From: Reticulitermes lucifugus
Lineage: Eukaryota > Arthropoda > Insecta > Blattodea > Rhinotermitidae
Direction: 5' to 3'
Length of the DNA stretch: 32,157 nucleotides
NCBI GenBank assembly: GCA_026260175.1
Contig: JAKCWW010001007.1
Span: 51,843 to 83,999 of the forward strand
Position numbers and translations under genes: made by a program. This document shows, piece by piece, positions 1 to 13,175 of this stretch. Numbering within the stretch: the stretch's first letter is position 1; the number at the start of each line of letters is the position of its first letter. The notes beneath the pieces were generated by a model that was not told where the DNA came from, made no database searches, and saw only the letters and a list, made by a program, of their open reading frames with translations.

Positions 1-3000
1 AGAACTCGCTTTGGAAGAGGCTACGGACCTGTCGTAAGACAGACTACAGAATGAATGAATGGGAGGTACCCTTGAACATGACTTTTTGTGCATGTAACAG
101 CAAACAACTCAAAATCCATTATTACCAGCTGTTACTAAAAACAAAACAGGAAATGTACATACAACATAACATCAAGGCATGTTCAGATCTTTGCATCCTT
201 ATTTTTCCATATAGTTTAGACTGTCACGAGTCTAATATACTCATTTTGAAAAGAAACAATGTTTCAATTCACACTCTCTACACACATTCTACATACTGCA
301 TTAACAATGAATGAATGGAAACAAAAAGACCATTTGCTCATTCAAGGCCTACTATATACAATGCAACTAAACATATCATAACAAATCATTTATGTAATAT
401 CTCAATCTTTTTACACCTCATCGTCGATATGACTGTATGTCTGTATTTCTGCCTCACTGCCTGCCATTTATGTAGTGCCATATTATATTTAGACTGTTCC
501 GCAGTTCTTTGGCCTCCATGGGTCTGCCACATTTCTCGTAATAATAATTTTGTACATGGCATGACCTTCGGGAAAATGTGACAAAAGTCGTGTTTTGATT
601 TTCTCTACAATGCATTGGTGTCTTTCAACCCACAAGATATCATAAATTTACAAATGTTTTCATGTAAAGTATCTTACTTTCGTCAGATCTGAACCAAAAC
701 TGAACTTGGTAAATAAATTTTATCTTAGGTGAAGATATCCCATTGTGCCATCATCTATGCATTTTAGTATAAATACAACAAAAGATTTCATGAAAATTCC
801 TCCAGTCTGAACCAAGTCATTCCATGTTAACAGACAGACACAATGCCATGCCTCTGCTTGCAACCTTTTTTGCAAACATGCCTAACAATTAGATACTCCG
901 AAGCAGAGTATGCAGAACTAGTGTATCCTGCTATCCCAGTAGGAAACAGAAATTACTGCAGCCGATTGTAAAAATATGAATTTTTGCTAAGGCCTATTAT
1001 TTACTGCTCATTTTACTAAAAACTAGTTCTTACCACACCTCCATTAGGTAACACTCCTCACTGGTTTTTGTACCTAGAGAAATGTTCCATATTTCTGCTC
1101 TATTTTATTATACCTCTTAGTACAGGATATTTGGCATAAATTTTATAAATAAAAATAATTAATCTTCCATTACTTTTTATTTTTTTCTCAAAATTTTACA
1201 ACTGCTACATACCAAAATCTTCTTGAAAAGAAAAACATTTATTATAAAGTGAAAGAAAATACACAACATGAAAATACAAATGTAAAAATAGTAAAATTAT
1301 CATGTGGATTCCTGTTTACTTCCTTTGCACGAGTTGCTACTGTAGAACTCAGAATTAGGATTTTCTTCTCCGTACACAAGCAAAATTTGAAGTACAATGT
1401 TTAGTACAATAACTTTTGGCATATTGTTGGCTGGAACCCATGGCAGACACTGTTACAGCATGCCTTAAAGATATTTCCTTTCCTTTCACCATGTTAGTTA
1501 TGGTGACAGAATTTTATTGGCAAGTATTAAACTGAAATCATAAGTAAAAGTTAATAAGGAAAACCTTTACTTCCCAAGTTATATATACCAACCACATTTC
1601 TACTCAAAAGTACAGAAAGCACATTCAGAATGACCCTTCTGCCCTGTGAACATCACAAATAGGAAAAGTAATATTCTGTCCAATTTCAACTGGTGATCAT
1701 ACATCACACTTTTTCCATGCACCTTGTTCAACTGGAGCTTGCATTCTGTCACACAAATATCAATGCTCATTCTTATCACAGCTTCAATTGCGAGGCACTT
1801 ACATTGCTGCTGATCTTATCCTGTATCCTACACTTTGCACTGGACATATGTTTTGGGCATAATTTCTTTGAAATGCCTCCTTCATGATTTTTTGCAGCGA
1901 ATAACTGATCATCATTTCTTTCTTCCTGTCCCCTTTGGTGATGCTGTCTTCTTGAACTTATGTTTTCATATCTCTCGCATCCTCCTTCTGCTGCGAGGCA
2001 CTGCACATCTCAGATCGAGAGAAAATGTTGATACATCAACTGTAGGATCAGTATGAAAGATCACTGTGTATGGACTTTTGTTTATACCAGAATGCCAGGC
2101 TGAGTTTACATGAACTGAATGCAAGGTAAACCTTCTGCTCACTACATGCTATTACCATCTTCTATCCAAACATCCAGCCCATTTTCCACACCCTGATTTG
2201 CTCTTTCAAGAGAACACTGTCTCTGGCTATGCCACAACTTTCTGTGACCTATTCCAAGTTCCCTCCATTTACTGCAGTTCCATGATTACTGAACTGACAA
2301 ACACCTGCCATTGCCAGTATGTAAATTACATAGCACACCACACTTAGCAATATACAGTATTATCTAAATATCTGATGATATCACTGCTGCATTCACCAAT
2401 TATGTCAGAAGTTATACAATCAAATATGGCCATTTTTAAAATTCAATAGAATTAAAATAAATTACGCCCTACATATTTCAGAAACGTATATATGCCATCT
2501 TCAGGAGTGTACCTCATTATCTCAAAAACTGTTAAAAGTTTAGCATAATATTATAATACACTTCATAAAACAAAAATTTCTATGTTATTACTAATAGTCC
2601 TATAATTCTGATGTACAGAACTATATTGCTCACTTGATACACAGCTCCTACATTTCTGAAAGCATGAAATACAAATTTAGTCCTCACAAATCATGAACAA
2701 ATATACCATCAATCTGAATCTTCACGTTATTAGATATGTGGCAATGACTACTGAACTTGGTACGCAAAAAGCACTTTGAAACCACCACTCAATTTTATTC
2801 TCAACTGAAGGGATACCAAAGAAACAACTTTCCTGCACTTTATAATAATTCCTATGTGTACTGAGATATGGCCACTAACAAAGTGACTCTAAATGTAAAA
2901 GGCAGTAGAAGAGAGAACATAGTAGATGATTTAGCACAGGGAGCAGAGATTATTTCCAAACATATGGTCAGAAGTACAATCTTCATTGACAGTTCACCTG

Positions 3001-6000
3001 TTCACAGGCTTTGAAACGTATGAATGTCAACCAGCACTTACAATCAATAAATTCTCACTGCTGCTCCACAAGGAAAAAGCTGCCTAGTGTTCACTGGATA
3101 TAGCTGTTTAGAATGAGTCTGAAACACTTCTGCCCAACTGAATGGATGCTTATCCTTCCTGCCAGTGCTGACAGTTTACAATTAGTGAGAAACAGTATTA
3201 AGTAAAGATGTGGTTAAGTAGTAGGTTTTACTGAAAACACCAGTAAATACACCTTCCAATTTAAACTGGCATTTTTTACCAAGAGCAGCACTAGTCACAA
3301 ATAACTTCAACCCTGTGAAGACTAACATTCATGGCAAGTGCATACAAAACTTCAGTCACTACCTCACAGAGAACACAGTCCATGTCATTTTGATGGAATT
3401 CATCCCCTTGTGTTATAATTTGACAGTCCAACTCAGTTGCAAACAAAAAGCAGTTATTTATTGTGAGGATCATAGACAGCACACATACATTTTATGAGAA
3501 AAATGCAGTTTCTTGATGTTATGGAAGGTCAAACATACAGTTACCACTCAACTCTTAAGTGGTTCACTAACAGATATATATAGTAAGAACTAGTTTTTAC
3601 CAAAATGAATAGTGAATACTTGGTCCTTCAGATTAGGGTTTTTAAAACAGCTGCAGTAGTTTCTAATTCTTACTACAGAATACCATGTTGCTCAGATGCT
3701 CGTAACTGTTACAAGAACTGGTGGTGGTGGTGATGATTATGAGACTTGAAACAATACACACCAATAACATAAACTATTCCTGCTTCCTTTTTGAGGTGTT
3801 CAGGAAGGAGTCCAATTTGAACACTTAAAGGAAAAATTCTTTGCCATTACTTTCCTTTGTATAAGTGCAACTTTAAATTTATAACAAATGTAATTACTGT
3901 ATTTAGTAAGCAATAACATTATAGTACTAACTGTGGTTGTAAGCAAAAATAGAATTTATACAATGAAAATTAACTGTTTTGTGTCTATAACACACAATAA
4001 ATTAATCAACATATAGCAGTCTGATGAAAGGGGGAGGGAGGGATAAATAAAAATCACTTGCCTGATGTTACCCTGACACTGACTTTTGAGATCCTGCAGA
4101 AAGTTAAAGCATTACTGTATTACTGAATCTTCAGTGCCATCTTCTTCTTCTTCTTTTTAACTGCAACGTGTTGGCAATCAAGCCTCATCCAACTTTCCTG
4201 TGTTCATGCCATCAGTGATCTTTATGAACTAAAATTCAACAGCGGGATCAAACACAAACTACATAAAAATGTTTCCTTGCATAAAGAACAGACATTTCTT
4301 TTCAATGAAAATTTTGTACACAGGAACATACTCAATGCTCAACTATAAATGGTGATGGGAAAGCATGTCACATAATAAAACTGTGAATCTGAAGTCATAA
4401 ACACAAAATCTTAAACCAGCTACCATGCATGCTGTTATGAAATATATAGTCCCATCAAAAAATACAAATTTTTTAGGTAATTCAGTCACTAGACTGTGCC
4501 ACTTTTGAAATAATGTTTACTGACAAAAAGAAACTTTTCAAGTTCTGGTGAGCCTTGAACTAGCACAACTTATCAGTCTACACAGACAGCCACTGTGTTT
4601 ATAAGCTGGTAACTTCACTGTATTAAGTACAAGCCCAATCAGATAAAACTTTAATGATTATAATTAACTTTACATAAAATATATTGATATTGCCCATATG
4701 TACTTCTGTTCTCAGTCAACAAATCATATCTTGCAACACAGTGTTCTGTAAATAAACATCTACATAAAAATTACAAGTTCTCCTTAAAATTATCAGATAT
4801 TAATTAGAAAATAAATTACACAATTTTATACAACTGTGCATTCTATTTAAAAGAGAATTCTAATGTTCTTACAATAATAAATTACAACATAAATACTAAA
4901 ATCAAAATAGCACTTTCCTTAACCAATGGACAGTATTCTAAAACACAGCATTTTTGTTGATTCTAATCTAGTTAAAGCAACAAACAAAACTGAAATCATT
5001 CAGAAAACACACATACAAAATTATGTCTGAGACACAGGGTAGTTATTTTGTGGTTGTTAACTGAAACAAAAACAGATTTCACATAACTATGTAATTTTCA
5101 AGGGTTTCTCAGAATGAATACCACAGTTTATGCTGAATTAAATCACATTCTAAGCATACACCATATTCTAAAACAAATACCAGGAAAGCATTAAACAAAA
5201 CAGTAGTTTCCAAAGTGTGTGGAATATTTGCCTCAGGTTGCGTGGCTATCATGTAAAGAGGTGTGAAGCACAACTGTTTGAAATTAAAAAAGTTGTATTA
5301 AACATTCCCATATATATATTATAACAGTGTTTCCTTTCATGAAATACATCTTCAGGTTTCAGAATGTGCAGGGAACTTGACTAGCTGGCCAACTATTAGC
5401 TTCTCATGAAGGATTATGCTCCAAAGAGTTAGATTTTTATGTAATACTTTCAACTGGAACACATCATCATGTGTATCGTGGATGGCTACATCAAGACACT
5501 TTGTACTGTATGATGTTAACTAAAGGAGGATGAGTGACATGCTACTTGGGACATCACATTGGAATGTGCATTCATGAAAAACATGAATGAGGGAAGTGAC
5601 TGTATAAAAAAATGAGAAGACCCTAAGTTACCTTGCAGAAAGTTACAGTTCCAAACAGAAAATAATCATAAATACAGAGAGACAGGGTCATCAGTGGATT
5701 AGAAACAACCGTATCAGAATGACGAGTATTCTGTTAAGAAAAATTACATGAAACCAGGGCAAGGCCCTAATATGCACTTAAAAGAATTCAAATTTCATTC
5801 CTCAGCTCTTTAATATTACCATATGACACCACAGTTTCTGAAAATAAAAAAAAAATCTATGATCACATATTAATTCAAACTGAAAACAATAAATAATAAG
5901 CTGATACCCTGAAATCACTGCAGCTGCCATTTCAATACTGGACTTGGAACTGAAAAAAAACTAGAAATAAAATGTAACAATTGGTAAATATTTAAGAGAC

Positions 6001-6114
6001 TGAATGGAAAATGTCATTAAAAAGTGGGGCTCCCTTGAGTGTCAAAGTTACTGAAGTAATTCAATGAATAGCCAAATCTGAAGGGCAATTCTGGGTGAAA
6101 TTTGATAACATACC

Positions 6115-6142
6115 TTTATTCAAAATTTACCATAATTTTATT
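6115..6142 (-). promoter_or_regulatory. Candidate poly(A) signals for RSBN1 (two AATAAA on minus strand)
   Basis: TTTATT at 6115-6120 and 6137-6142 on the plus strand gives AATAAA on the minus strand. Reading by eye, these are the first canonical AATAAA hexamers downstream of the stop at 11917. A variant ATTAAA lies at 9500-9495. Using the AATAAA pair would imply a 3' UTR of about 5.8 kb. Position only; no transcript evidence. Confidence 0.2.
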
Positions 6143-7799
6143 TACAAAAACTAACTCAAATTTAACATATGAGAATACCTGAAATGTCACGTGCACTTCA
6201 ACTCATGATCTGTATTTATATACACGTCAGTTCAAACACTTCCTTTTTGCTGAAAATTTCAGATTTTTGGTGCACACATATTTTGAAGAATTTCATCACA
6301 AATAATTTCATTTATACAATGGATAACACATGTGAGACGGTAGTTGCTTCCAATACTGCATCTGATGGCTGGCAGCAGTTAAAAGCTAAAACTTACAATG
6401 TACGTAGAAGAATAAACACATGAAAGAAACAGGGCACCACTGAAAGTATTGGGTAGTATTGCAGAATTGTCTATTACATATATGCTGGCATGAAGCAAAG
6501 GTAATCTGTGGTATATTTCAGTACCTTCATGCAGTGTTAAGACAAATCCTGGCCCTAAGTATACACCTTTATGGATAAAGAAAAGCTCGATTTAAATGAT
6601 TTTTCATTTTTCTGTTGAAGAAGGCTACTACATCGTCATTAGTCCTTATGCAGATCCATTATGATTCTGGACCTGCCAATCACTCCCCCCCCCCTGGGAA
6701 AGAAATCCATACCACGAACACTGCATGAATATGCTCCAGTGCATAATAACTCACATTACCATATTCTTAACACATTAAAATGTATCTACGTTAGTTCATG
6801 TATAACAAAGTGAAAGTACTGCCATATTAAACACCAACTTAATGTTCACTTCAAACTTGTTTCTGAAAGGTAAATACATCTTGTAATGGTGACAAATGTT
6901 CAAAATTTTAAAGTATGCAGGGAGAATTGAGTCTATCTGCTGGCTTCAGATTTATAAAAATTTAAATTAACTTTCAAATGTTCGAAGTTTCAACAGAATT
7001 CATGTAATAAATATCAGTATTTTTTTAAAATGACAGTATTTCATAACTGATATACTTTTCCATGCATACTTCTTTGTCAACGTCACTTCAACTCAATAAA
7101 CAGCAACTACATTAGCCCACAGGTCATCAAAAACGGACTTTGCTTTGTACGGGGTACAAAGACACACAAGCTATGAAAATATAGGAAGGAATGTAGGTAT
7201 AGCTCCAAACACTTATAACCTTCAGCCTTTACTTATACTGGTGAAATGATGATCAGTACCAAATGAGCAATACTGAGTACTTTACTTGAAACCTACTTAT
7301 TTACTTATGTTCGCATCTCACATGTACAAGTACTTACAGCATAAAAGACAACGCAAAACATGTAACACAAAGCTTTACCAGTACATGATTTAAAAACAAA
7401 AACAAAACATGTCAAGGATTTAGACCATACTACAGATGAGGGATATAAAACCTGATTTTTTTCATACCTTGTAATGCCATCACACCTTTCAAGTGCAGTA
7501 CAGTAACTTACAATTGTTGCCTTCACACAGATTTAACTTTAAATCCAGTAGCACCACATAATTGTGAAAAACAAACTACACCTGTAACAATGCACTAGTT
7601 GCTTTTTTGTAGTTTTGTGTCATATGTAATCACATAATTTCCAAGTCCATACTTTTTCATTCCAATTCATTAACTACAAAACAGGGTGAGGTAAAGAACT
7701 TAGTATTTGAGACTACAATAAGTGGCAAGTACTGTGGTGGCAACAAATATTCCAGTATATGAACAATGGTGTAACGGATGGAATACGAGTATTCCAGTA

Positions 7800-8185
7800 G
7801 CTATAGTCAATGCTGCAATTTCACCACGTTCACAACAGCCCACCACTAATCCCTGTCCTGAGCCACATGCATTCAGACCACACCCTCCCATTCTGCTTCC
7901 TTAAATACCATTTTAAAGTTACCCTCCCCTATACCCCTAGGTCCTCCAAATAAACTCCTTCCTTCATGTTTTCCTATAAAAACTCTATATGCACTTCTCT
8001 TCCATGTCCAAACCATCTTACCCTCCTTAATTTCACACTGGTAACATCTAAAAAGTATAAATCATGAAGTTCCTCCAGCTGCCCACTACTTCCTCCTTCT
8101 TGGGTCTATATACTCTGCTCAGCAGCCACTTCACTAACAGCTTTAAGTCCATGTTACTTCACTAACAGCTTTAAGTCCATGTTCT
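7800..8185 (-). pseudogene. Decayed LINE 3' coding end (non-LTR reverse transcriptase C-terminal region)
   Basis: Read on the minus strand with stops and frameshifts, this matches the typical C-terminal tail of insect non-LTR retrotransposon polyproteins: RPKKEEVVGSWR (family-like FGPKRDEVTGEWR), a degenerate LDMEEK block (family-like GHVARM), then FKEAEWEGVV and VAQDRD-WWAVVNVV, corresponding to the common DLAQDRDRWRALVNAVMN motif. Recognition is from family memory; the clade (RTE-like or another) cannot be settled from this piece. A 28-bp tandem duplication sits inside its upstream end. Confidence 0.7.
8128..8183. repeat. 28-bp perfect tandem duplication
   Basis: The unit beginning ACTTCACTAACAGC and ending CCATGTT occurs at 8128-8155 and again immediately at 8156-8183, with no mismatch. 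A recent local duplication within the LINE relic. Confidence 0.95.
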
Positions 8186-8725
8186 TTCCATTACTGTGAA
8201 GACCAAAATGCAACCCATATAAAAGAGACAGTATTATAGTTTTGCTGGCAGGTGGAAAGACACAGAATTCTGGATAGAAGTACTTCCACATTTCATGCAG
8301 TTTCAGTCCAGTACAAATTTGAACTCAATTAACCACTTGTGGTTATTATATCACTCAAAGGCATGAATTAATAAACCATTTCTCTTATCACATTAAATAC
8401 CGTTTGAAACAAAAGGTACAGTATGTTAGAATACGATTTTCAGCATCATGATGATGATGATGTTGATCCATTTTTCACAAATTATGATACATATGACTGA
8501 AAATCTGACTGCCTGCAGACATTGTATGAATCAGCCCTTTCATTCCTGCATGTCTGCAGTGAAACAATTCAAAAGGAGTATCCTAATCAAACAATATTTA
8601 TATACCTGAATAGACAGTAATCATAATTCACAGTACATGATCCCTTACCACTCAAACTCACAATGCCTAAATGGCAACAGTACCATATACTTATGGTTTA
8701 CATGAATATACTCTCAGCAGCTCAG

Positions 8726-8984
8726 GATCCAGGGTAGTGTAGTTGATACAGTGACTAGGCTACAGGCTGATTGAAGGATTCATGGTTTGATTCCTTGCAC
8801 AAGTAAAAGACTTTCCTCTTCTACAAAATGCCCAGACCACCACTAAGAGCCACCCAGCCTCCCATTCAAAGGTGATATTGACCACTCACCTCCATCAATG
8901 ATCAGGTCATGTGAATGGAGCAACACCTCCAATCCCCCACAATACTTTCACAACATGCACAGGGACAGCAATCTGTACTTGAGT
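8726..8984 (+). mobile_element. tRNA-derived SINE, family A, copy 1
   Basis: The head has a pol III B-box-like ATGGTTTGATTCC and an upstream A-box-like GTGTAGTTGATACAG. The body shares blocks with the copies at 21947 and 24466: GCCCAGACCA, CCACCCAGCC, and GACCACTCACCTCCATC. Imperfect flanking AGCTCAG at 8719-8725 and 8985-8991 may be a short target-site duplication. Confidence 0.75.
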
Positions 8985-9917
8985 AGCTCAGATTACATGG
9001 TTTTGAATAAAATGATTACAAGTGAATAATGAATTGGAAAGGATGTTGAAGCAGCTGTGACCCAATGTGAGGAACACTTCCAGAAATTTGCTGGAGGGAC
9101 TGAGAAAAATCATATGAAATTTAGGATACCAATGCCTGGTATGCATTTTGATCCTCAGACTTCCCCACTGCAAAGCAGATGTACTACCCATTTCAACCAC
9201 AATACTTGGTAATATGCATGAATGGGTTACAAAATGACATATATGACAAGTTAACATACTGTAGAATTTTGGACTGAATATTTCTGACTGAGGATGGAGT
9301 TTCTTTCAGATTCCACTAAGTAACTCCTGACCTATTAATATCCTATCCAGCTGCAAACTTATGGATTGCCACAAAACTGACTGTCTGCTATATCAAGTAT
9401 CTACACTGTTATAGAACACTGCTAATCATCAGTGCTTTGTTATTGCTCTAACAGTACATAACTGCTGACAATACCAATTCACTCATCTTTCACATTTAAT
9501 TCATACCTACTTCAATCATCAATGGAAAAGCATTTAAGGACATTGTAAGGGGGAAAAGGATCACAGCAATGGAAGTATCATTGCTCATTAACATATGACA
9601 AACAGTCAAATCAAGTCGGACAAAATCTTGCAGCCAGGTATGCCAAAAAGTTATTTTATGGTGCTCTAATATTCCACCATTCCACCTCTCTGTCATGGAA
9701 ATAAAAATGGCCCTTAAAACTGCTTCAGAATTTTACAAAAATGTATGTACATACATACATACATAAAAAAGTTTAGATCAGACGTATACATCTCTGGTAT
9801 ATCAACAGAACTTGCAGCGATAAAGTAACAGAGGTGTTTTGTGCATATAATCGGTGCATTATTATGTAATGCTGTAACACATCTGCAAAACAGCCTATAC
9901 CCTGGTCTCAAAGAATG

Positions 9918-9932
9918 AAGTATGAAACAGAA

Positions 9933-9979
<47 letters not shown>

Positions 9980-9991
9980 TGTTTCATACTT
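9918..9991. repeat. (GT)n(TA)n microsatellite inside a perfect 16-bp inverted repeat
   Basis: AAGTATGAAACAGAAT at 9918-9933 is exactly the reverse complement of ATTCTGTTTCATACTT at 9976-9991. The 42 bp between are a short GT run followed by about 18 TA units. The unit could fold into a hairpin or cruciform. Confidence 0.95.
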
Positions 9992-10066
9992 GATACATGA
10001 TTAAAGGAGTATGATATTCAATTATTAAGGCTGTAGGTACTCTCACTCTGACAGATTGCACTGATC

Positions 10067-10155
10067 ATCAGATGGCCTCAACATGTACATACTTTCACCT
10101 TTAACAAACACTGACGGATGGTGTTCATTATCAGATGGCCTCTACATCCACATAC
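10067..10155. repeat. Degenerate 63-bp spaced direct repeat
   Basis: ATCAGATGGCCTCAACATGT at 10067 recurs as ATCAGATGGCCTCTACATCC at 10130, each followed by ACATAC. The two 26-bp segments differ at a few positions and lie 63 bp apart, suggesting an old tandem duplication or minisatellite remnant. Confidence 0.7.
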
Positions 10156-11916
10156 CATCTGTAAGACTTCATATGGAATTTTAAATGGGCTCTTCCATCA
10201 GTAACAGAACGTTTGAAAACAATCTTTAAGGGCGGAAGTGCCAAAATATATCCACAAACAAGATGATATAGACAGAAGCAAAATAAGTTAACACCTGTCA
10301 TTTTGGCATCCAAACAACCTCCTAATGCAATGAAAATGTAGAGGCCATTCTAAAAAGAAGAATACAGTGCTTCCAAATATATGCAAATGTATCTCAAATC
10401 TGACGGACATCACCACATACTTTAAGTACAGAGAATATAAAACATTGCTACAATGGTCAATGCAAAATACCACTTCTATTACTTTGTACAGAAGGAAATC
10501 CTCATATTGTCTCTGCACTCTGAAATTATAGTTACAACTGATTAATGAGACCTGAAGTCAATTATTTTGCATAGAGGGTTTTATAGTATGCTGTAATTTT
10601 CATAATACCACATTTATGTTTCAATTAAATGTGTGTTACTAAAATGGAATAAACAACCAAGATGCTATAATAATATATATATGTACACAATTTAGATATA
10701 AACTGTACACAATGGATATAACAGGCCACACTATTCTATGAAAATCTGAAACTAAAGCAGGCAGACAAAACATTCCCACTTGAAAGAGAAGCATGGCATA
10801 GTAACTAAAATTCAAAAACAGCAAAGAGTGTGATTATTTTTGTTCATACAATTAAATTATATTCAATAATATAAATTATAAAATACTAGACATTTATGGA
10901 AAAATGAGGTTAAACAGCAGTCAACATCTGTTACTAAGGCAACAGCAAATAAAGATTCACCTGAAAACTTAACTTTCAATCTTTCATATTCATCATGTTT
11001 CCATCACCTTGGCCTACAAATGTATGTAAGTATTCCTGGTTACAATCACTGAGCAATTCCCATATGTAACTGCAATCTATCAGATCTTTCCCTGCATTAC
11101 AAAACTTAAACAGGAAAACGAGTGTAAATGAGTTATGTGATTGGTATTTAAACACACAGTTTGCTCTTTACAGATATTACCTGCTGGTAAATGGTAAAAC
11201 CATACCATTATGGGAATGAAGTATGCAAGGAAAAGCCCAGACAGTATAAATCTGTAATTACTTGTCCTGACATTTCTGTCTGATTAATATACCCTTAAAC
11301 TTCAAATATATTGTCCTGTTTTTACAAGCATTCAAACTATCATCCATATGCACAAAGACAGCACAGTGAACCACCATTCTGATAAAATAAAAATGTATTT
11401 TTATATGCAAAGTTGTGGTACCAAAAAGGCACCCAAGTTACACACTGCTTCCTAGCACCAGTCTATCATTGGAATGCAATTCATACTTCCTTTTGTCAAA
11501 AATGTATATACAATATTGCTGTCCTCTTGCACCATTTTAAACATGCCTACTCACACAATGAAATAGCACTTCTCAAATAGTGGTTTTAACAAACTCAATT
11601 CTAGCATTGTACCTTACAGCATCACTTCATCTGCAAAATCTTACCCCTGAGGCACACACCATTGTACACAAAGAATGTTATAAAAAATTATACAATGTAC
11701 AATTGTCTACACATATGTATATATTTACAAAGTACTGTGCACTTCCTTGTAATGTATGACTAACCTAATTTTTCAATAATTTTTTTTACTGACAATGTTG
11801 TCTTATTTGTTAAGGTACTAAATCTGCAAAGGCATTCAGTTTCTTCAAGTGCAACCTGTATGTACACAGTTTTGTGAGTGCAAAAGGCAAGTGTCAGGGG
11901 CAAGTTACATTTATCC

Positions 11917-13175
11917 CTAATCATCTCGGTCCTCCCTCACTTTAGTAGTGGAAGTGTCCATACTTGCAATGATTTGATCTATTAAGTTGACAGAAGTCTG
12001 TGTTTCAGATGGTGAATGGCATTTGGAGGTATCAGCTTTGAGTGCAGGCTCATTTTTTACCACAACCATGTAATCTTTTTTTGCAGGCAATACACTTGGC
12101 TGTTTATTTCCTTCAAGACAAACTTCTTTTCTGGTACAGGAAGATGCAGACAGTCTTTGGCTGAGATCACATACAGCACTTTCCTTCTTAAGTGCACTAC
12201 ACACTGAGTCACCAGATCTATCGTAATTTTTGCTCTCATCCACTGGAGCTGAACAAGGAGGTGATAAAACATCTGAGCTTTCAACTTGACTTATGCCCTG
12301 TCTTAATGTTGTGCTACATGACCTGTTATCATCAGAACTATTACCATCCTTTCTCTTGGCAGCTGAAGTAATCTTCTTTATATTTGGACTACAACTGTTA
12401 TCTTTCCTTGGTGTCTTTTCATGACGCTTTTCTCGATCACGCTTATGCTCCTTCTTGTGTTTGTCACTACTGTCAGCATAGTCTTTAATTTTTTCTTTGT
12501 GTTCTGCTTCACAACTTGGAATTTTTACTCTCTTCTCATCTTTGCCTCTTGATTTCAGTTTATGTTCTTGCAGCTCACTTTCCTCTTTAACCCTTACTTC
12601 TTCAGTCTTTTTACCTGAATTGTCCATGTCTTTGAGTTCCACTTCACTTACATCTGGTTTCTCTTCACCCTCCCCTTTTCTCTTTTCTTCTTCGAATTCC
12701 GATTTCATCTTTGGATCTTTCTTTTTTCCCATGTCATCTTTCTCCTTCCTTTTACAAGCATTCTCTTCATACTTCTTGTGATCCATTTCCCCTTCCCTGG
12801 AATTTAATTTACCTTCCAAAATCCTAACACGTTTCCTTTCCCTTCCTTCACCATCAGTATCATCCAAGTCACGTTTTTTAGACTTGTTTTCTCCCTTGCT
12901 GCGATCTCCCTCCTTGTGTTCTTTCCTATATTTATTCTCATCTTTCCTTTCTTCAAGCCTCTTTTTGTCTTTGTCCTTCTCCTTCCTCTCATCCCTTTTA
13001 GGTCTGTCACATCTTTGGTTTTCATCTTTCGTATCTTTCTTAGGGGTTTCACACGCTTTCTCCAGGTTTCTCTTTTCTTTATAGTGATGCTGTGCAGTAA
13101 CTATTCGTGAATCTTGTTTTACATCAACTGAGCTCTCAGTGTCAGGGTAGTACTGCTTCAGGCGAACATGCCATG
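11917..13175 (-). CDS. RSBN1: RSBN1 exon H: core end, charged C-terminal tail and stop
   Basis: 1259 nt including the TAG stop at 11919-11917. Acceptor is TGCACCCACAG. Two bases complete Ala947, then residues 948-1365. It starts [15 protein letters not shown] (end of the JmjC core; H949 is the likely distal metal ligand) and then becomes a Lys/Glu/Arg/Asp-rich tail of about 400 residues, with repeated [12 protein letters not shown] runs and two sumoylation-type sites (VKEE, VKNE). A short hydrophobic patch, [10 protein letters not shown], sits about 20 residues from the C terminus and may be a docking helix. The AAG/GAA-rich composition leaves other frames open too, so antisense and shifted ORFs over 12.0-13.1 kb are shadows. 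Confidence 0.92.

Larger units (their letters stand above)
1..11916. other. Gene-free AT-rich region downstream of RSBN1 (possible long 3' UTR plus intergenic DNA)
   Basis: About 11.9 kb with no ORF over 90 codons that resembles a protein and no splice-linked exons that I could recognise. It holds a LINE relic (about 7800-8185), a SINE (about 8726-8984), weak Penelope-like tail relics near 2.5 and 5.35 kb, two small tandem duplications and several microsatellites. The extreme left edge (1-54) is open in one plus frame ending QTTE-stop, followed by ATGA repeats; this could be the 3' end of a LINE or of an unseen exon and I cannot tell which. Confidence 0.6.

Noticed and set aside
12804..13052. 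Minus-strand shifted frame rich in Lys/Arg over exon H
   Set aside because: Out of frame with the conserved core; the phase carried in from exon G fixes the other frame.
12497..13110. Plus-strand Ser/Phe/Leu-rich open frames opposite RSBN1 exon H
   Set aside because: They are antisense shadows of the Lys/Glu-rich codons of the tail; no independent start context, domain or splice support.
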